Of a DNA stretch of 64,000 nucleotides, positions 52,914 to 62,647 are shown one piece after another. Positions within the stretch are counted from its first letter, which is position 1; every line of letters starts with the position of its first letter. Both the position numbers and the translations under genes were made by a program. Source of the DNA: Halioxenophilus aromaticivorans (GTDB taxonomy: Bacteria; Pseudomonadota; Gammaproteobacteria; Pseudomonadales; Cellvibrionaceae); contig NZ_AP031496.1 of assembly GCF_042850945.1 (NCBI RefSeq), positions 1,674,001-1,738,000 on the forward strand, written 5' to 3'. The notes under the pieces are model-generated. The model was not told the origin of the DNA. It saw only the letters and a program-made list of their open reading frames with translations, and did no database searches.

Positions 52914-54065
52914 ATGAGAAAACTTGCACTCGCAACGGCTCTGTCCGTTTGCACTGGCACTGCCTTTAATGCTGTGGCGGAAGATGGTGGTAGCCATTTT
53001 ACCCTGACGCCAGGATTGGGTTATTACAACTTCGACAGTGAGCGTTCTTTAGACGACGCCACGGCACTATCGGCGGCTTTCGGATACGAATTTGATAGTC
53101 CTTGGGCGTTAGAATTGGTTTACATGATGGCCAATACTGACAGCGATACCGCAACGAGTGTGGATGTCGATCACGATCAGTACCGTTTGGATGCTCTGTA
53201 CTATTTCAACCGTGGCTCCGGTGTTCAACCTTACTTAGCAAGCGGTATTGGCCGTGGTAGCTTCGAAACGGATACCGCGGACATGGACGAAACCATGGCC
53301 AACCTCGGCGGTGGTTTCCGTTTCTTTGTACAAGACAATACCGCCATTCGTACTGATATTCGCGCTATCTACGGTGATGACGACAGCACATGGGATTACG
53401 TGGCTACCCTTGGATTAAATCTAATCTTTGGTTCCAGCGGCGGTAGTGCCAGCAAAATGATGGAGCCAGTGGCAGCAGCTGCCGCGCCGACTGAAGCTGC
53501 TCCTGCTCTCGACAGCGATGGCGACGGCGTCGCGGATAATCTGGATCAGTGCGCTGATACCGCCGCAGGTATGGCGGTTGATTCCGTAGGTTGCCCAACC
53601 GACAACGACGGTGACGGCGTAGCCAATGCCGACGACCAGTGCCCAGACACCGAAGCCGGTGCTAAGGTGGATGAAGTAGGTTGTTACTTGGAGCTGTTGG
53701 AAGCGAAGGAAGTCCGCTTGGCTGTGCAATTTGCCACCATGTCCGACGAAGTACGTGAAGAGTACATGCCGGAAGTGGAAAAAGTGGCTGAGTTTATGCG
53801 CGCCTACGTAAACACCGATGTGATTATTGAAGGCCATACTGACGATCGTGGTGCCGAGGCGTTTAACTTGGAATTGTCCGAGCGCCGCGCCAAATCTGTG
53901 GCCGCAGTATTAACCAATCGTTTCGGTATTGATGCCAGTCGTGTTACTGCCATTGGTTACGGTGAAAGCCGTCCATTGGTGGATAACCAAACCGCAGAAA
54001 ACCGTGCTAAAAACCGTCGAGTGGTTGCGGTAGTTACTGCCCAGGTTAAAACACGAGTTCAGTAA
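52914..54065 (+). CDS. OmpA/OprF-like outer-membrane protein with thrombospondin type 3 repeats
   Basis: A 383-residue protein: signal peptide (MRKLALATALSVCTGTAFNAVAE), eight-strand barrel, a linker with two Ca-binding type 3 repeats (DSDGDGVADNLDQC, DNDGDGVANADDQC), and a C-terminal OmpA domain binding peptidoglycan (IIEGHTDDRGAEAFNLELSERRA). It anchors the outer membrane to the cell wall and may form a pore. GGAGAG precedes the ATG. Confidence 0.95.
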   Translation: MRKLALATALSVCTGTAFNAVAEDGGSHFTLTPGLGYYNFDSERSLDDATALSAAFGYEFDSPWALELVYMMANTDSDTATSVDVDHDQYRLDALYYFNRGSGVQPYLASGIGRGSFETDTADMDETMANLGGGFRFFVQDNTAIRTDIRAIYGDDDSTWDYVATLGLNLIFGSSGGSASKMMEPVAAAAAPTEAAPALDSDGDGVADNLDQCADTAAGMAVDSVGCPTDNDGDGVANADDQCPDTEAGAKVDEVGCYLELLEAKEVRLAVQFATMSDEVREEYMPEVEKVAEFMRAYVNTDVIIEGHTDDRGAEAFNLELSERRAKSVAAVLTNRFGIDASRVTAIGYGESRPLVDNQTAENRAKNRRVVAVVTAQVKTRVQ

Positions 54066-54194
54066 GCCTTTTTCTGCTGGCCTATAGCAGGCCAGCATTT
54101 AGGTTTAAATCTTTTCAGTTTTTCCTGCTTTGCGCCATTCCTCGGGTGCACAGTTTTATTATCTTTAAAACAATAAATTGATAGGAGAATTACC

Positions 54195-54605
54195 ATGGGG
54201 ATGATGAAAGAATTTAAAGAGTTTGCCGTTAAAGGCAACGTCATGGACATGGCAGTAGGTATTATCATCGGCGCAGCCTTTGGTAAAATTGTGTCCTCGT
54301 TCGTTGCCGACGTTATTATGCCGCCCATAGGACTGGCTCTTGGTGGGGTGGATTTTAGTGACCTTGCTGTAACCCTTCAAGAGGCGTCGGGGGATGCCGC
54401 TGCGGTAACTTTGAATTATGGTTCCTTCATTCAGACCGTGATTGATTTTACTATCATTGCCTTTGCTATCTTTATGGCGCTTAAAGCCATTAATTCCCTA
54501 AAACGCAAAGAGGAAGAAGCGCCGGCAGAGCCTCCTAAGCCAAGCAAAGAAGAGGTTTTGCTCACCGAGATTCGAGATCTGCTAAAACAACAGAACTCTC
54601 AGTAA
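54195..54605 (+). CDS. mscL: Large-conductance mechanosensitive channel
   Basis: A 136-residue pentameric pressure-release channel. N-terminal amphipathic helix (MKEFKEFAVKGNVMDMAVG), TM1 (VGIIIGAAFGKIVSSFVADVIMPPIG), TM2 (FIQTVIDFTIIAFAIFMAL), cytoplasmic charged tail with the helix bundle. AGGAG precedes the ATG. It lies next to mscS, so both osmotic safety valves are encoded together. Confidence 0.97.
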   Translation: MGMMKEFKEFAVKGNVMDMAVGIIIGAAFGKIVSSFVADVIMPPIGLALGGVDFSDLAVTLQEASGDAAAVTLNYGSFIQTVIDFTIIAFAIFMALKAINSLKRKEEEAPAEPPKPSKEEVLLTEIRDLLKQQNSQ

Positions 54606-54625
54606 CCAATCCCCAGCTTTATTGA

Positions 54626-54657
54626 AAGCCGGCTCAAGATAACTTGGCCGGCTTTTT
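54626..54657 (+). terminator. Rho-independent terminator of mscL
   Basis: AAGCCGGC / GCCGGCTTTTT stem with a 13-nt loop and a T tract. Confidence 0.85.
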
Positions 54658-54738
54658 CCGTTTTAGGGCATATCAATTAGCGTTGTTCGTTGTTACCCTT
54701 AGATAAAGAGCTGTTTAACAACAAGGCAAGAGGGCTTT

Positions 54739-55563
54739 ATGGATCAAGAGAACATTGAAGAAATCATCCAAACGCTAGCGACCAATGGTATCGATTGGGG
54801 CGGCAAGATATTGTTTGCATTGGCGATATTTTTCATTGGTAAATGGTTGGCGAAGAAAATCACCGATCTTATTCGCCGTACCATGGTGTCTCGCAATGTT
54901 GATCCAACCTTAACATCGTTTATCGTCAATATTATTTACTACTTGGCGTTGGCGTTCGTTGTTATCGCTGCGCTAACCAAGGTGGGTATTCAAACTGCTT
55001 CTCTAGTTGCGGTAATCGGTGCAGCCGGTTTAGCCATCGGTCTGGCTTTGCAGGGTTCGCTGTCTAACTTTGCGGCTGGCGTAATGCTGATTTTGTTTCG
55101 CCCGCTAAAAGTTGGTGATTTTGTGGAAGCCGGCGGTGCCATGGGGTCGGTGAAAGAAGTTGGTATTTTTAACTCCATCCTTCTAACGCCAGACAACAAA
55201 ACCATTGTGGTACCTAACTCCAACATCACCAGCGAAAACATCACCAACTTCTCCACCCAGGATGAGCGCAGAGTGGATTTGGTGATTGGTGTTAGCTACG
55301 AAGCCGATGTTAAAAAAGTGAAAGAGGTGTTGCTGGAAATCGTCAACGCCGACGAGCGGATACTCACCGAGAAGGGTATTACCATTGGTTTGTTGGAGTT
55401 GGCGGATTCTTCCGTTAACTTTGCCGTTCGGCAGTGGGTGAAATCCTCTGATTACTGGGGTGTGTACTTCGATTTAATGGAGAACATCAAACTTCGTTTG
55501 GATGCTGAGGGCATCGAGATTCCTTATCCGCAAATGGATGTGCATCTCGATAAACCCGAGTAA
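54739..55563 (+). CDS. mscS: Small-conductance mechanosensitive channel MscS
   Basis: A 274-residue channel with three N-terminal TM segments; TM3 has the Gly/Ala-rich pore signature AVIGAAGLAIGLALQGSLSNFAAGVML. The beta domain (FVEAGGAMGSVKEVGIFNSILLTPDNKTIVVPNS) and C-terminal domain follow. Length and motifs match E. coli MscS (286). Opens on membrane tension after hypo-osmotic shock. Confidence 0.96.
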   Translation: MDQENIEEIIQTLATNGIDWGGKILFALAIFFIGKWLAKKITDLIRRTMVSRNVDPTLTSFIVNIIYYLALAFVVIAALTKVGIQTASLVAVIGAAGLAIGLALQGSLSNFAAGVMLILFRPLKVGDFVEAGGAMGSVKEVGIFNSILLTPDNKTIVVPNSNITSENITNFSTQDERRVDLVIGVSYEADVKKVKEVLLEIVNADERILTEKGITIGLLELADSSVNFAVRQWVKSSDYWGVYFDLMENIKLRLDAEGIEIPYPQMDVHLDKPE

Positions 55564-55583
55564 ATCCCGTAAAATAAGACCCC

Positions 55584-55613
55584 AAAAAAAACGCCGCAAT
55601 TTGCGGCGTTTTT
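55584..55613. terminator. Bidirectional rho-independent terminator
   Basis: AAAAACGCCGCAA / TTGCGGCGTTTTT between convergent mscS and bfr. Confidence 0.9.
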
Positions 55614-55626
55614 GGTGCCAGGACTT

Positions 55627-56106
55627 TTAAGATTCGTCGATGGACATGGCCGACTGCTGGTAATTTTGGATACCAACCTTGTCTATCAGCTGGAGTTGGG
55701 TTTCCAACCAGTCTACATGATCTTCTTCGTCTGACAGTATCTCTCTGAACAGCTCGCGGGACACGTAGTCGCTGACGGAATCGGCGTAAGCAATGGCTTC
55801 TTTCAAGTCTGGAATGGCCACCAACTCCAGTTTCAGGTCGCATTCCAGCATCTCTTGGGTGTTCTCGCCAATCATCAATTTGCCGAGATCCTGCAAATTG
55901 GGGATGCCTTCTAAGAATAGGATGCGTTCAATCACCTTATCGGCGTGTTGCATCTCCTCAATAGATTCGCGGTACTCTTTGTCGGCCAGGGTTTTTAGGC
56001 CCCAATCCTTAAACATTCTGGAGTGCAGAAAATACTGGTTGATCGCGACCAGCTCGTTGTACAAAACTTTGTTCAGATATTCGATGACTTTGGCGTCGCC
56101 TTTCAT
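55627..56106 (-). CDS. bfr: Bacterioferritin
   Basis: A 159-residue heme-containing iron-storage subunit forming 24-mers. Ferroxidase ligands E18, E51, H54, E94, E127 and H130 are in place, and M52 is the heme ligand between subunits. Bfd, which releases the iron, is encoded upstream, 289 nt away. Confidence 0.96.
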   Translation of the reverse strand: MKGDAKVIEYLNKVLYNELVAINQYFLHSRMFKDWGLKTLADKEYRESIEEMQHADKVIERILFLEGIPNLQDLGKLMIGENTQEMLECDLKLELVAIPDLKEAIAYADSVSDYVSRELFREILSDEEDHVDWLETQLQLIDKVGIQNYQQSAMSIDES

Positions 56107-56395
56107 GTCTTTTCCCCTTATTACCGCTGCCTAGGATACGATTTCAGCTGTTAGTGTGGTGCTAGGTTTGATGTGTGTCAAGCTAAGTTATTGATTTTAT
56201 TGGTAAAAATTAATCTAAATCAGTCTGTTTCTCAATTGTCATCACAACTAAGAACGATTTACCAGCCGGCGCAACGGGCGGTTTTTCGGCAAAAAGTGAG
56301 TAATATTAGGAGCTTAGGATGTATGGCGAGGGAGGGGGCTTTGTGGGGCAGGGGTGCTGGCTGGGCGGCACCCTTGGTAAAGCTGAGTAATGGGT

Positions 56396-56605
56396 CTAGG
56401 CGGCGCTATAGCAGGTATCGTCGTCGATGGTGACATTCATCTCTGCCAGAGTTTGGTTAACGATGTCTCGGGTTTGCAGAGCGCATTTGCCGCATTGGGT
56501 CATGGCACCTAGCTCGTTGCGCACAGAGCGCAGGCTGCCGCCGGTGGAGGCCACAGTTTGGCGGATTTGAGAGTCGGTAATGCCCTTACAGATACAAACG
56601 TACAT
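56396..56605 (-). CDS. bfd: Bacterioferritin-associated ferredoxin
   Basis: A 69-residue [2Fe-2S] protein with C4, C6, C38 and C41 (MYVCICKG ... QCGKC). Passes electrons to bacterioferritin so that stored iron is released when iron is scarce. A Fur-like box at 56807-56821 lies about 200 bp upstream on the way to the peroxiredoxin gene. In the family bfd is induced under low iron. Confidence 0.96.
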   Translation of the reverse strand: MYVCICKGITDSQIRQTVASTGGSLRSVRNELGAMTQCGKCALQTRDIVNQTLAEMNVTIDDDTCYSAA

Positions 56606-57161
56606 AATTATAGCCCGTTACTGACTAGCGTATCGCTAACACATTTCTAATAGTTTTTGTGGGTTGCCAGTTAAACCAAAATAGCAGCAGCTATTGCTGA
56701 GTGAGCACCTAACTGTCTCTGAGGTTTAACAAGCTGGCATCACTAGCGGCATCGCAGTTGATCATCGATTGCTCGTTAGCAGCAGTTGTTGAGAATTTTA
56801 ATTAAACGATAATAATTGTCAATAAGCTTTGTGAATTAATCTGGTTTACTAATGTAAGTGATAGTCAGTCGTCTTTGTATTGGCGCGATGAATAACATGG
56901 CTGGTTTGAATTGGCTGCCTGCTTTTTAACCTATTGATTTGTAATTACTTTTTTTGAAGTCTTTGGCTATGGCCATGATTAAAAAAATCTATAGGTGGCA
57001 TAATAAAGAGGGTGTATGATAGCTAACTACTATGAGATTGGGTCGAACCTATAAAGAACATTGAGCCACTTTTGTAGTCGTATTCTCCATTGCAGACCTG
57101 TAGTGGGGCTCGCAGAGTAACACCAAATCCATTAAAGCAATTTTGACCGAGGGAAATTCTC
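56606..57161. other. Intergenic region between bfd and peroxiredoxin gene
   Basis: About 555 bp, AT-rich, holding the Fur box; no credible gene. Promoters for both divergent genes should lie here. Confidence 0.6.
56807..56821. promoter_or_regulatory. Fur box between bfd and the peroxiredoxin gene
   Basis: CGATAATAATTGTCA matches the 15-bp Fur consensus TGATAAT-N-ATTATCA except for two positions. About 200 bp from the bfd start. Confidence 0.65.
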
Positions 57162-57764
57162 ATGGGCGTTTTAGTTGGAAAACCAGCACCCGATTTTACT
57201 GCTCCAGCCGTTCTAGGTTCCGGAGAGATTGTTGAAGACTTCAACCTGGCTGAAACCATCAAAGGTAAGAAAGCCGTTATATTCTTCTATCCATTAGACT
57301 TTACGTTTGTTTGCCCATCCGAATTGCTTGCTCACAACAGCCGTATGGCCGAGTTCAAAAAGCGTGGCGTAGAAGTGATTGGCGTATCCATCGACAGCCA
57401 CTGGACTCACAACGCCTGGCGTAATACCCCAGTTGATAACGGTGGTATCGGCGCGGTTGAGTTCACCTTGGTGGCTGACATCACGCACTCCATCTGCCAA
57501 GCCTACGACGTTGAGTCGGCCGGTGGCGTTGCTTTCCGTGGTTCTTTCTTGATCGACGGCGAAGGTAACGTACGCCACCAAGTCGTTAACGACCTGCCTT
57601 TAGGTCGTAACGTTGACGAAATGCTGCGTATGGTTGATGCCCTAGCATTCCACGAAGAGCACGGCGAAGTGTGCCCGGCGGGTTGGAAAGAGGGTGATGC
57701 GGGTATGTCTGCTAACCCAGAGGGTGTTGCTTCTTACTTGGCGGCCAACGCTGACAAGCTGTAA
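57162..57764 (+). CDS. Typical 2-Cys peroxiredoxin (AhpC/TSA)
   Basis: A 200-residue thiol peroxidase. Peroxidatic Cys at residue 51 (FTFVCPSE) and resolving Cys in GEVCPAGW near the C terminus, as in typical 2-Cys enzymes. Reduces H2O2 and alkyl peroxides. Its position next to bfd/bfr and rnt matches the Pseudomonas order. GAGGG precedes the ATG. Confidence 0.96.
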   Translation: MGVLVGKPAPDFTAPAVLGSGEIVEDFNLAETIKGKKAVIFFYPLDFTFVCPSELLAHNSRMAEFKKRGVEVIGVSIDSHWTHNAWRNTPVDNGGIGAVEFTLVADITHSICQAYDVESAGGVAFRGSFLIDGEGNVRHQVVNDLPLGRNVDEMLRMVDALAFHEEHGEVCPAGWKEGDAGMSANPEGVASYLAANADKL

Positions 57765-57780
57765 GTCTAGCGCTCAGTCA

Positions 57781-57812
57781 AAAAACCCGGCCTTGGAGCC
57801 GGGTTTTTTTTG
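57781..57812. terminator. Bidirectional rho-independent terminator
   Basis: AAAACCCGGC-CTTGGA-GCCGGGTTTT plus T8 on the plus strand and A-rich upstream, between the convergent peroxiredoxin gene and rnt. Confidence 0.9.
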
Positions 57813-57844
57813 CCTGCAATTTACCGCCGGGTCTGTGCGGGATG

Positions 57845-58498
57845 TTATTCCGACAAGGGCCAGCCACCCAGGGATTGCCAACGATTCACAATGTAGCAAA
57901 ACAAATCTGCGGTTTTTTCGGCGTCGTAGGCGGCGCTGTGGGCCGAGCGGTTGCAGAAGTCTATGTTGGCGGTCATGCAGGCTTTGGCGAGCACGGTTTG
58001 GCCCAGGGCTAGGCCTGCTAGGGTGGCTGTGTCGAAGCAGGAGAAGGGGTGGAATGGGTTGCGTTTAATGTCCACGCGCTCGGCAACGGCGTTGACAAAG
58101 CCCAGGTCGAAATGGGCATTGTGGCCCACCACCACGGCTCGGTTGCATTCTTCGGCTTTCACTGCTTTGCGTATCGCGCCGAAGAGCTCGGCAATGGCAA
58201 TCGACTCTGGCATGGCGTCCCGCTCAGGGTCTTCCAAATCGATGCCGGTGAAATCCAGGGCGGACTGCTCAATATTGGCCCCCTCAAAGGGCTCAATGTG
58301 GTGCTGGAATGTTTCTGAGCGGTGTAACACACCGTTTTCGTCCATCCGCAATGTCACCGCTGCTATCTCCAGCAGGGCGTCACTGTTGGCGTTAAAGCCG
58401 CCGGTTTCGACGTCGACTACCACCGGGAGAAAACCACGGAAACGGGATTTTAAACGGTTGCCGGTTTCTTCGTCTTTAGATGTGGGTGTATCAGACAA
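57845..58498 (-). CDS. rnt: Ribonuclease T
   Basis: A 3'-5' exoribonuclease that trims tRNA and other small RNA ends. About 217 residues with the DEDD motif: D29-x-E31 (VVDVETGGF), GHNAHFDLGF, and HSAAYDAEKT. The start is set by the ribosome site: AAGGA lies 6 nt before TTG 58498, while the TTG two codons upstream abuts it. Follows pyrC on the same strand. Confidence 0.95.
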   Translation of the reverse strand: MSDTPTSKDEETGNRLKSRFRGFLPVVVDVETGGFNANSDALLEIAAVTLRMDENGVLHRSETFQHHIEPFEGANIEQSALDFTGIDLEDPERDAMPESIAIAELFGAIRKAVKAEECNRAVVVGHNAHFDLGFVNAVAERVDIKRNPFHPFSCFDTATLAGLALGQTVLAKACMTANIDFCNRSAHSAAYDAEKTADLFCYIVNRWQSLGGWPLSE

Positions 58499-58625
58499 TG
58501 ACAATCCTTACTGTTGGAGTCGTTTGGTGCTAAATTCAGCCAATATGGTAGCACGAATCGCGGTTTAGCTAAGTATCTTGCGGCTTATGCGTAGCTTGAG
58601 GGGCTTCGCCGAGGTTAAAGCCACC

Positions 58626-59663
58626 TTAGCGTACTAGGCGCCAGTTTAAGGTTTGGCCGGCGCACAGTGGGGTAATGCCAACGCCGGGTGTAAGGTCGAA
58701 CTGCTCAGGCACTTGCCAGGGCGTTTTGCTCAGCGTGATGGTGTCGCTGTTGCGAGCTAGGCCGTAGAAATCAGGCCCGAAGTGGCCGGCAAATGCCTCG
58801 AGTTTGTCCAACGCGCTGGCTTCGTCGAAGGCCGTGGCGTAGAGCTCGATGGCCGCATAGGCGGTATAGCATCCGGCGCAGCCGCAGCTGGCTTCTTTTT
58901 TGTCAGTGGCGTGTGGCGCGGAGTCTGTGCCCAGGAAGAATCGACTATCGCCACTGGTGGCGGCGCTGATCAGCGCTTGCTGGTGGCTGGACCGCTTTAA
59001 GATGGGCAAGCAGTAGTAGTGCGGTTTGATGCCACCCACCAGCATGTGGTTGCGGTTGTACAGTAGATGGTGAGCGGTGATGGTGGCGCCCACATGGCTA
59101 CTTTGCGACTGCACAAACTGCACGGCGTCTTCGGTGGTGATGTGTTCAAGTACGGTTTTTAACTCAGGTAAGTCGCTGCGCAGTTTAGTCAAAGTGCGGT
59201 CAATAAACACCTTCTCGCGGTCAAAGATGTCGATGGCCGTATCGGTCACTTCGCCGTGCACCAAGAACAACATGCCGTGCTCCTGCATGGCTTCTAATGC
59301 CGGGTAGATGTTATTGATGTCGGTAACGCCGGAATCAGAGTTGGTGGTGGCACCGGCCGGGTAGAGTTTGCACGCCACCACTCCAGCGGCTTTAGCCTCG
59401 GCGATGGTCTCTGGGCTGGTTTTGTCAGTCAAATACAACACCATCAAAGGCTCAAAGGACTCCCCCTGAGGGACTTCGGCGCTAATGCGGGCATGATAGG
59501 CTTTGGCTTCGCTGGCGTTGGTCACCGGGGGTACTAGGTTGGGCATGATGATGGCTCGCCCAAATTGGCGCGCTGCGTCGGACACCGTGCGGCCCAGTGC
59601 TTGGCCGTCGCGAAGGTGGATGTGCCAGTCGTCTGGCCGGGTGATTACGAGCTTATCGGTCAT
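58626..59663 (-). CDS. pyrC: Dihydroorotase
   Basis: A 345-residue zinc amidohydrolase closing the dihydroorotate ring in pyrimidine synthesis. Metal motif HIHLRDG (H14, H16), carboxylated Lys in VACKLYPAGATTNSD, and GTDSAPHATDKK near the C terminus. Length fits the class II enzyme. It precedes rnt with a 127-nt gap. Confidence 0.97.
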   Translation of the reverse strand: MTDKLVITRPDDWHIHLRDGQALGRTVSDAARQFGRAIIMPNLVPPVTNASEAKAYHARISAEVPQGESFEPLMVLYLTDKTSPETIAEAKAAGVVACKLYPAGATTNSDSGVTDINNIYPALEAMQEHGMLFLVHGEVTDTAIDIFDREKVFIDRTLTKLRSDLPELKTVLEHITTEDAVQFVQSQSSHVGATITAHHLLYNRNHMLVGGIKPHYYCLPILKRSSHQQALISAATSGDSRFFLGTDSAPHATDKKEASCGCAGCYTAYAAIELYATAFDEASALDKLEAFAGHFGPDFYGLARNSDTITLSKTPWQVPEQFDLTPGVGITPLCAGQTLNWRLVR

Positions 59664-59787
59664 AGTAGTCTCGGTAGGGCATGTTCAGGCTGGCGGCGGA
59701 TAATACCATGTTCGGTCAGGCTGAAAATTCAAAATATCGTCGTCAACTTAAGAAAAATCTCAAATAGCCGACTATGCTGTCATAGAT

Positions 59788-60861
59788 ATGACGAATGCGC
59801 GGATTCCGCGTTGGATAGTAAAGCGAGCAGTGAAGGGTTGTACGAGAGCCATGGCAACGCTAGGCGTAAGATTCCATTTAGCAGCGATAACAGGTGCAGC
59901 GATTACAGGTATAGCGGCAATATTGGCGCCTTGCGCGGCGTGGGCGGCGAGTTTTAGCCCTACGGTGCACAATTCAGAGTGGATGGTTGAGGGGTCTGAA
60001 TTTGGCTGTCGCATGGCTCAGCCCATTCCTGAGTTTGGTAAGGCGGTGTTTTTTCATGAAGCCGGCGAAACTCTGCACTTTTATTTGGAGGCGGATTCGC
60101 CCCGCATGAAATCCGGCCGCGCTGCCGTTAAAATAATCAATCCAATTTGGAAGCCTGATGGCAAGGCGCGCTCATTGGGCTATGTGGATGTTCGTCAAGA
60201 TCAATCGTCCATCGACATCGAAGAGAAACTGGCCAACAAGATGCTGCAGGAGCTTTATGCCGGCCAGCAGGTGCAGTTCTCCCGCCAATCCTGGTACGAC
60301 GCCGCTCAAACTGTCAGCGTGGCGATTTCCAATGTCAACTTCCGCGCCGCCTACGATCAGTACGTAACCTGCTTGGCCGATTTGTTGCCTGTCAATTTGG
60401 CTCAAATAGAACGCACATCCCTAGTGTTTAAGCCAGGTCAGGAGTTGCTGTCTGATAAAGAAACCGACTTCCTTGACGATATTTTGGTGTACGTCGATGC
60501 CGATAAAACCATCCAGAGCTTTTATATCGATGGCCATTCGGATAGCCAGGGTACTCGGTCGGAAAATCTCGAAACGTCCAAGCGCAGGGCGGAGAAGGTG
60601 ATGAAATACCTGGTTGCCGGCGGCATTGAACGGGACAAAATTGTGCTTCGGTGGCACGGTGAACGCTATCCTGTGGCCAGTAACCGCACGGCCGCAGGGC
60701 GGGCGCAGAATCGCCGGGTGACGGTGCGTCTAAGCAAAGAGCCGGCACCGCAAATGCCTGAAATTCAAACAGCGGTGGCGGGTAATGCCATCGACACAGA
60801 GGCGCTCAAGGAGGCTCTAGGGGAGCCGCCGAAAAAGGTGCCGCCAACTATTGCGCCTTAA
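59788..60861 (+). CDS. motY: Flagellar T-ring protein MotY (OmpA-like)
   Basis: A 357-residue exported protein (336 if it starts at ATG 59851, which leaves a cleaner signal peptide AAITGIAAILAPCAAWA). The N-terminal domain fits sodium-type flagellar MotY, and the C-terminal OmpA domain (FYIDGHSDSQGTRSENLETSKRRAE) binds peptidoglycan. MotY holds the stator of the polar flagellum. Gene order with pyrC and rnt matches Pseudomonas. Confidence 0.88.
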   Translation: MTNARIPRWIVKRAVKGCTRAMATLGVRFHLAAITGAAITGIAAILAPCAAWAASFSPTVHNSEWMVEGSEFGCRMAQPIPEFGKAVFFHEAGETLHFYLEADSPRMKSGRAAVKIINPIWKPDGKARSLGYVDVRQDQSSIDIEEKLANKMLQELYAGQQVQFSRQSWYDAAQTVSVAISNVNFRAAYDQYVTCLADLLPVNLAQIERTSLVFKPGQELLSDKETDFLDDILVYVDADKTIQSFYIDGHSDSQGTRSENLETSKRRAEKVMKYLVAGGIERDKIVLRWHGERYPVASNRTAAGRAQNRRVTVRLSKEPAPQMPEIQTAVAGNAIDTEALKEALGEPPKKVPPTIAP

Positions 60862-61161
60862 ATACTATTGCACCGTGAATATTAGGCATTACACTGAGTC
60901 GTTCGTTTAATCTACATCGGTGGCTGGCGCGTACCGTCCACAACAGTCTCAAAGCCCCCATAAGCACTCAATATTGTAGTGGTTATGGAGTGCGTTCTCA
61001 GCAGAATTTTCAGTCAGTGAAGGGCTCGGGAGCAGTGTAATCGCTGCCGCCTTTTACTGTAATTAGATTCCTCACGCGCTGGGAATTAGGCCCAATAACC
61101 GATACAATGCGCGCCGCTAATTTTAGCGCTGAGCGCTGTGCAATTGTTTAGGAGTCCACAG
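60862..61161. other. Intergenic region upstream of argG
   Basis: 300 bp with no recognised gene or regulator site. Confidence 0.5.
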
Positions 61162-62382
61162 ATGGCCGCAGTAAAAAAAGTCGTATTGGCATACTCTGGA
61201 GGTTTAGACACCTCAGTTATCGCCCGCTGGCTGCAAGATACCTATGAGTGCGAGGTGGTAACCTTTACTGCCGACATCGGCCAGGGCGAAGAAGTTGAGC
61301 CGGCCCGGGCCAAAGCTCAGGCCTTGGGAATCAAAGAGATTTACATCGACGATCTGCGTGAAGAATTCGTCCGCGATTTTGTGTTCCCTATGTTTCGCGC
61401 TAACACGATTTACGAAGGCGAGTATCTGCTGGGGACTTCAATTGCACGCCCACTGATCACCAAGCGCATGATCGAAATCGCTAACCAAACCGGCGCTGAT
61501 GCCGTGGCCCACGGCGCCACCGGTAAAGGTAACGATCAGGTTCGTTTTGAGCTGGGAGCCTATGCTCTTAAGCCCGGCGTAAAAGTGATCGCTCCCTGGC
61601 GCGAGTGGGATTTGAACTCCCGCGAAAAGCTTATGGCCTACTGTGAAAGCCATAACATCCCAGTGGATTTCTCCAGTAACAAGAAAAAATCGCCATATTC
61701 CATGGACGCAAATCTGCTGCACATCTCCTACGAGGGTGGCATTTTGGAAGATCCATGGGCCGAGGCCGAGGAAGATATGTGGCGCTGGTCGGTATCGCCT
61801 CAGCAGGCACCGGACACACCCACCTACATTGAAGTCACCTTCGAGAAAGGCGATATCGTTGCCATTGATGGCCAGCCGATGTCTCCAGCCACAGTGTTGG
61901 CAAAATTGAACCAAATTGGTGGTGCCAACGGTATTGGTCGTTTAGATATCGTAGAGAATCGCTATGTTGGCATGAAGTCCCGCGGTTGTTACGAAACCCC
62001 TGGCGGCACCATTATGCTCAAGGCGCACAGGGCCATCGAATCCATCACCCTAGACCGCGAAGTGGCGCACTTGAAAGACTCTTTGATGCCACGCTACGCC
62101 GAGATGATCTACAACGGTTACTGGTGGGCGCCAGAGCGCAAAATGTTGCAGGTTGCCATTGATGAATCGCAACACGTTGTTAACGGTGATGTAAGACTGA
62201 AGCTGTATAAAGGTGCTGTTGAGGTGGTTGGTCGTCGTTCCGCCGATACCCTGTTTGATGAAAAGATTGCCACCTTTGAAGATGATGCAGGTGCTTACAA
62301 TCAGAAAGACGCAGAGGGCTTTATTAAATTGAATGCCCTGCGTATGCGCATTGCGGCAGGCAAAGGCCGTTCTATGCTCTAA
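61162..62382 (+). CDS. argG: Argininosuccinate synthase
   Basis: Joins citrulline and aspartate using ATP. 406 residues; P-loop-like YSGGLDTS near residue 11, HGATGKGNDQVRFE, and SRGCYETPGGTIM. AGGAG precedes ATG 61162. Next step after argF; argD, argF and argG are all in this window but in two places. Confidence 0.98.
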   Translation: MAAVKKVVLAYSGGLDTSVIARWLQDTYECEVVTFTADIGQGEEVEPARAKAQALGIKEIYIDDLREEFVRDFVFPMFRANTIYEGEYLLGTSIARPLITKRMIEIANQTGADAVAHGATGKGNDQVRFELGAYALKPGVKVIAPWREWDLNSREKLMAYCESHNIPVDFSSNKKKSPYSMDANLLHISYEGGILEDPWAEAEEDMWRWSVSPQQAPDTPTYIEVTFEKGDIVAIDGQPMSPATVLAKLNQIGGANGIGRLDIVENRYVGMKSRGCYETPGGTIMLKAHRAIESITLDREVAHLKDSLMPRYAEMIYNGYWWAPERKMLQVAIDESQHVVNGDVRLKLYKGAVEVVGRRSADTLFDEKIATFEDDAGAYNQKDAEGFIKLNALRMRIAAGKGRSML

Positions 62383-62387
62383 AATCA

Positions 62388-62424
62388 TTCCAACGGTGTA
62401 TTGGCACTTTCACCGTTGCGAATT
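62388..62424 (+). terminator. Probable terminator of argG
   Basis: CAACGGTG / CACCGTTG stem with an 11-12-nt loop, then a moderately T-rich run (AATTACTTTTATTT). Confidence 0.6.
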
Positions 62425-62500
62425 ACTTTTATTTAATTGGGTTGCCGGTAAGCGCTGTAGCAAAGCGCGCCGCAGCCACAGCGGGATTTCCCAGCTGGCC

Positions 62501-62514
62501 TTGACCAGAGTCAA
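62501..62514. promoter_or_regulatory. FNR/ANR box of ccoN
   Basis: TTGACCAGAGTCAA, a symmetric TTGAC-N4-GTCAA site. Its centre is 30 bp upstream of a TACTAT -10 hexamer (62537-62542), the class II spacing of -41.5, so oxygen-limited induction is expected. Confidence 0.8.
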
Positions 62515-62536
62515 GCGGTATTCGGCGCCGATCCTC

Positions 62537-62542
62537 TACTAT
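62537..62542 (+). promoter_or_regulatory. -10 element of the ccoN promoter
   Basis: TACTAT placed exactly where the FNR/ANR box predicts the -10 hexamer; start about 62549. Confidence 0.6.
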
Positions 62543-62647
62543 CGCCGACGCCGAATGGGAAACAGACGCCTCTACCGTGATGGGGCACCCGGAGTCACCG
62601 CCCTCCAGGATTTTGCAATTCTCAAAACTATTAACTAGGACATCGCT

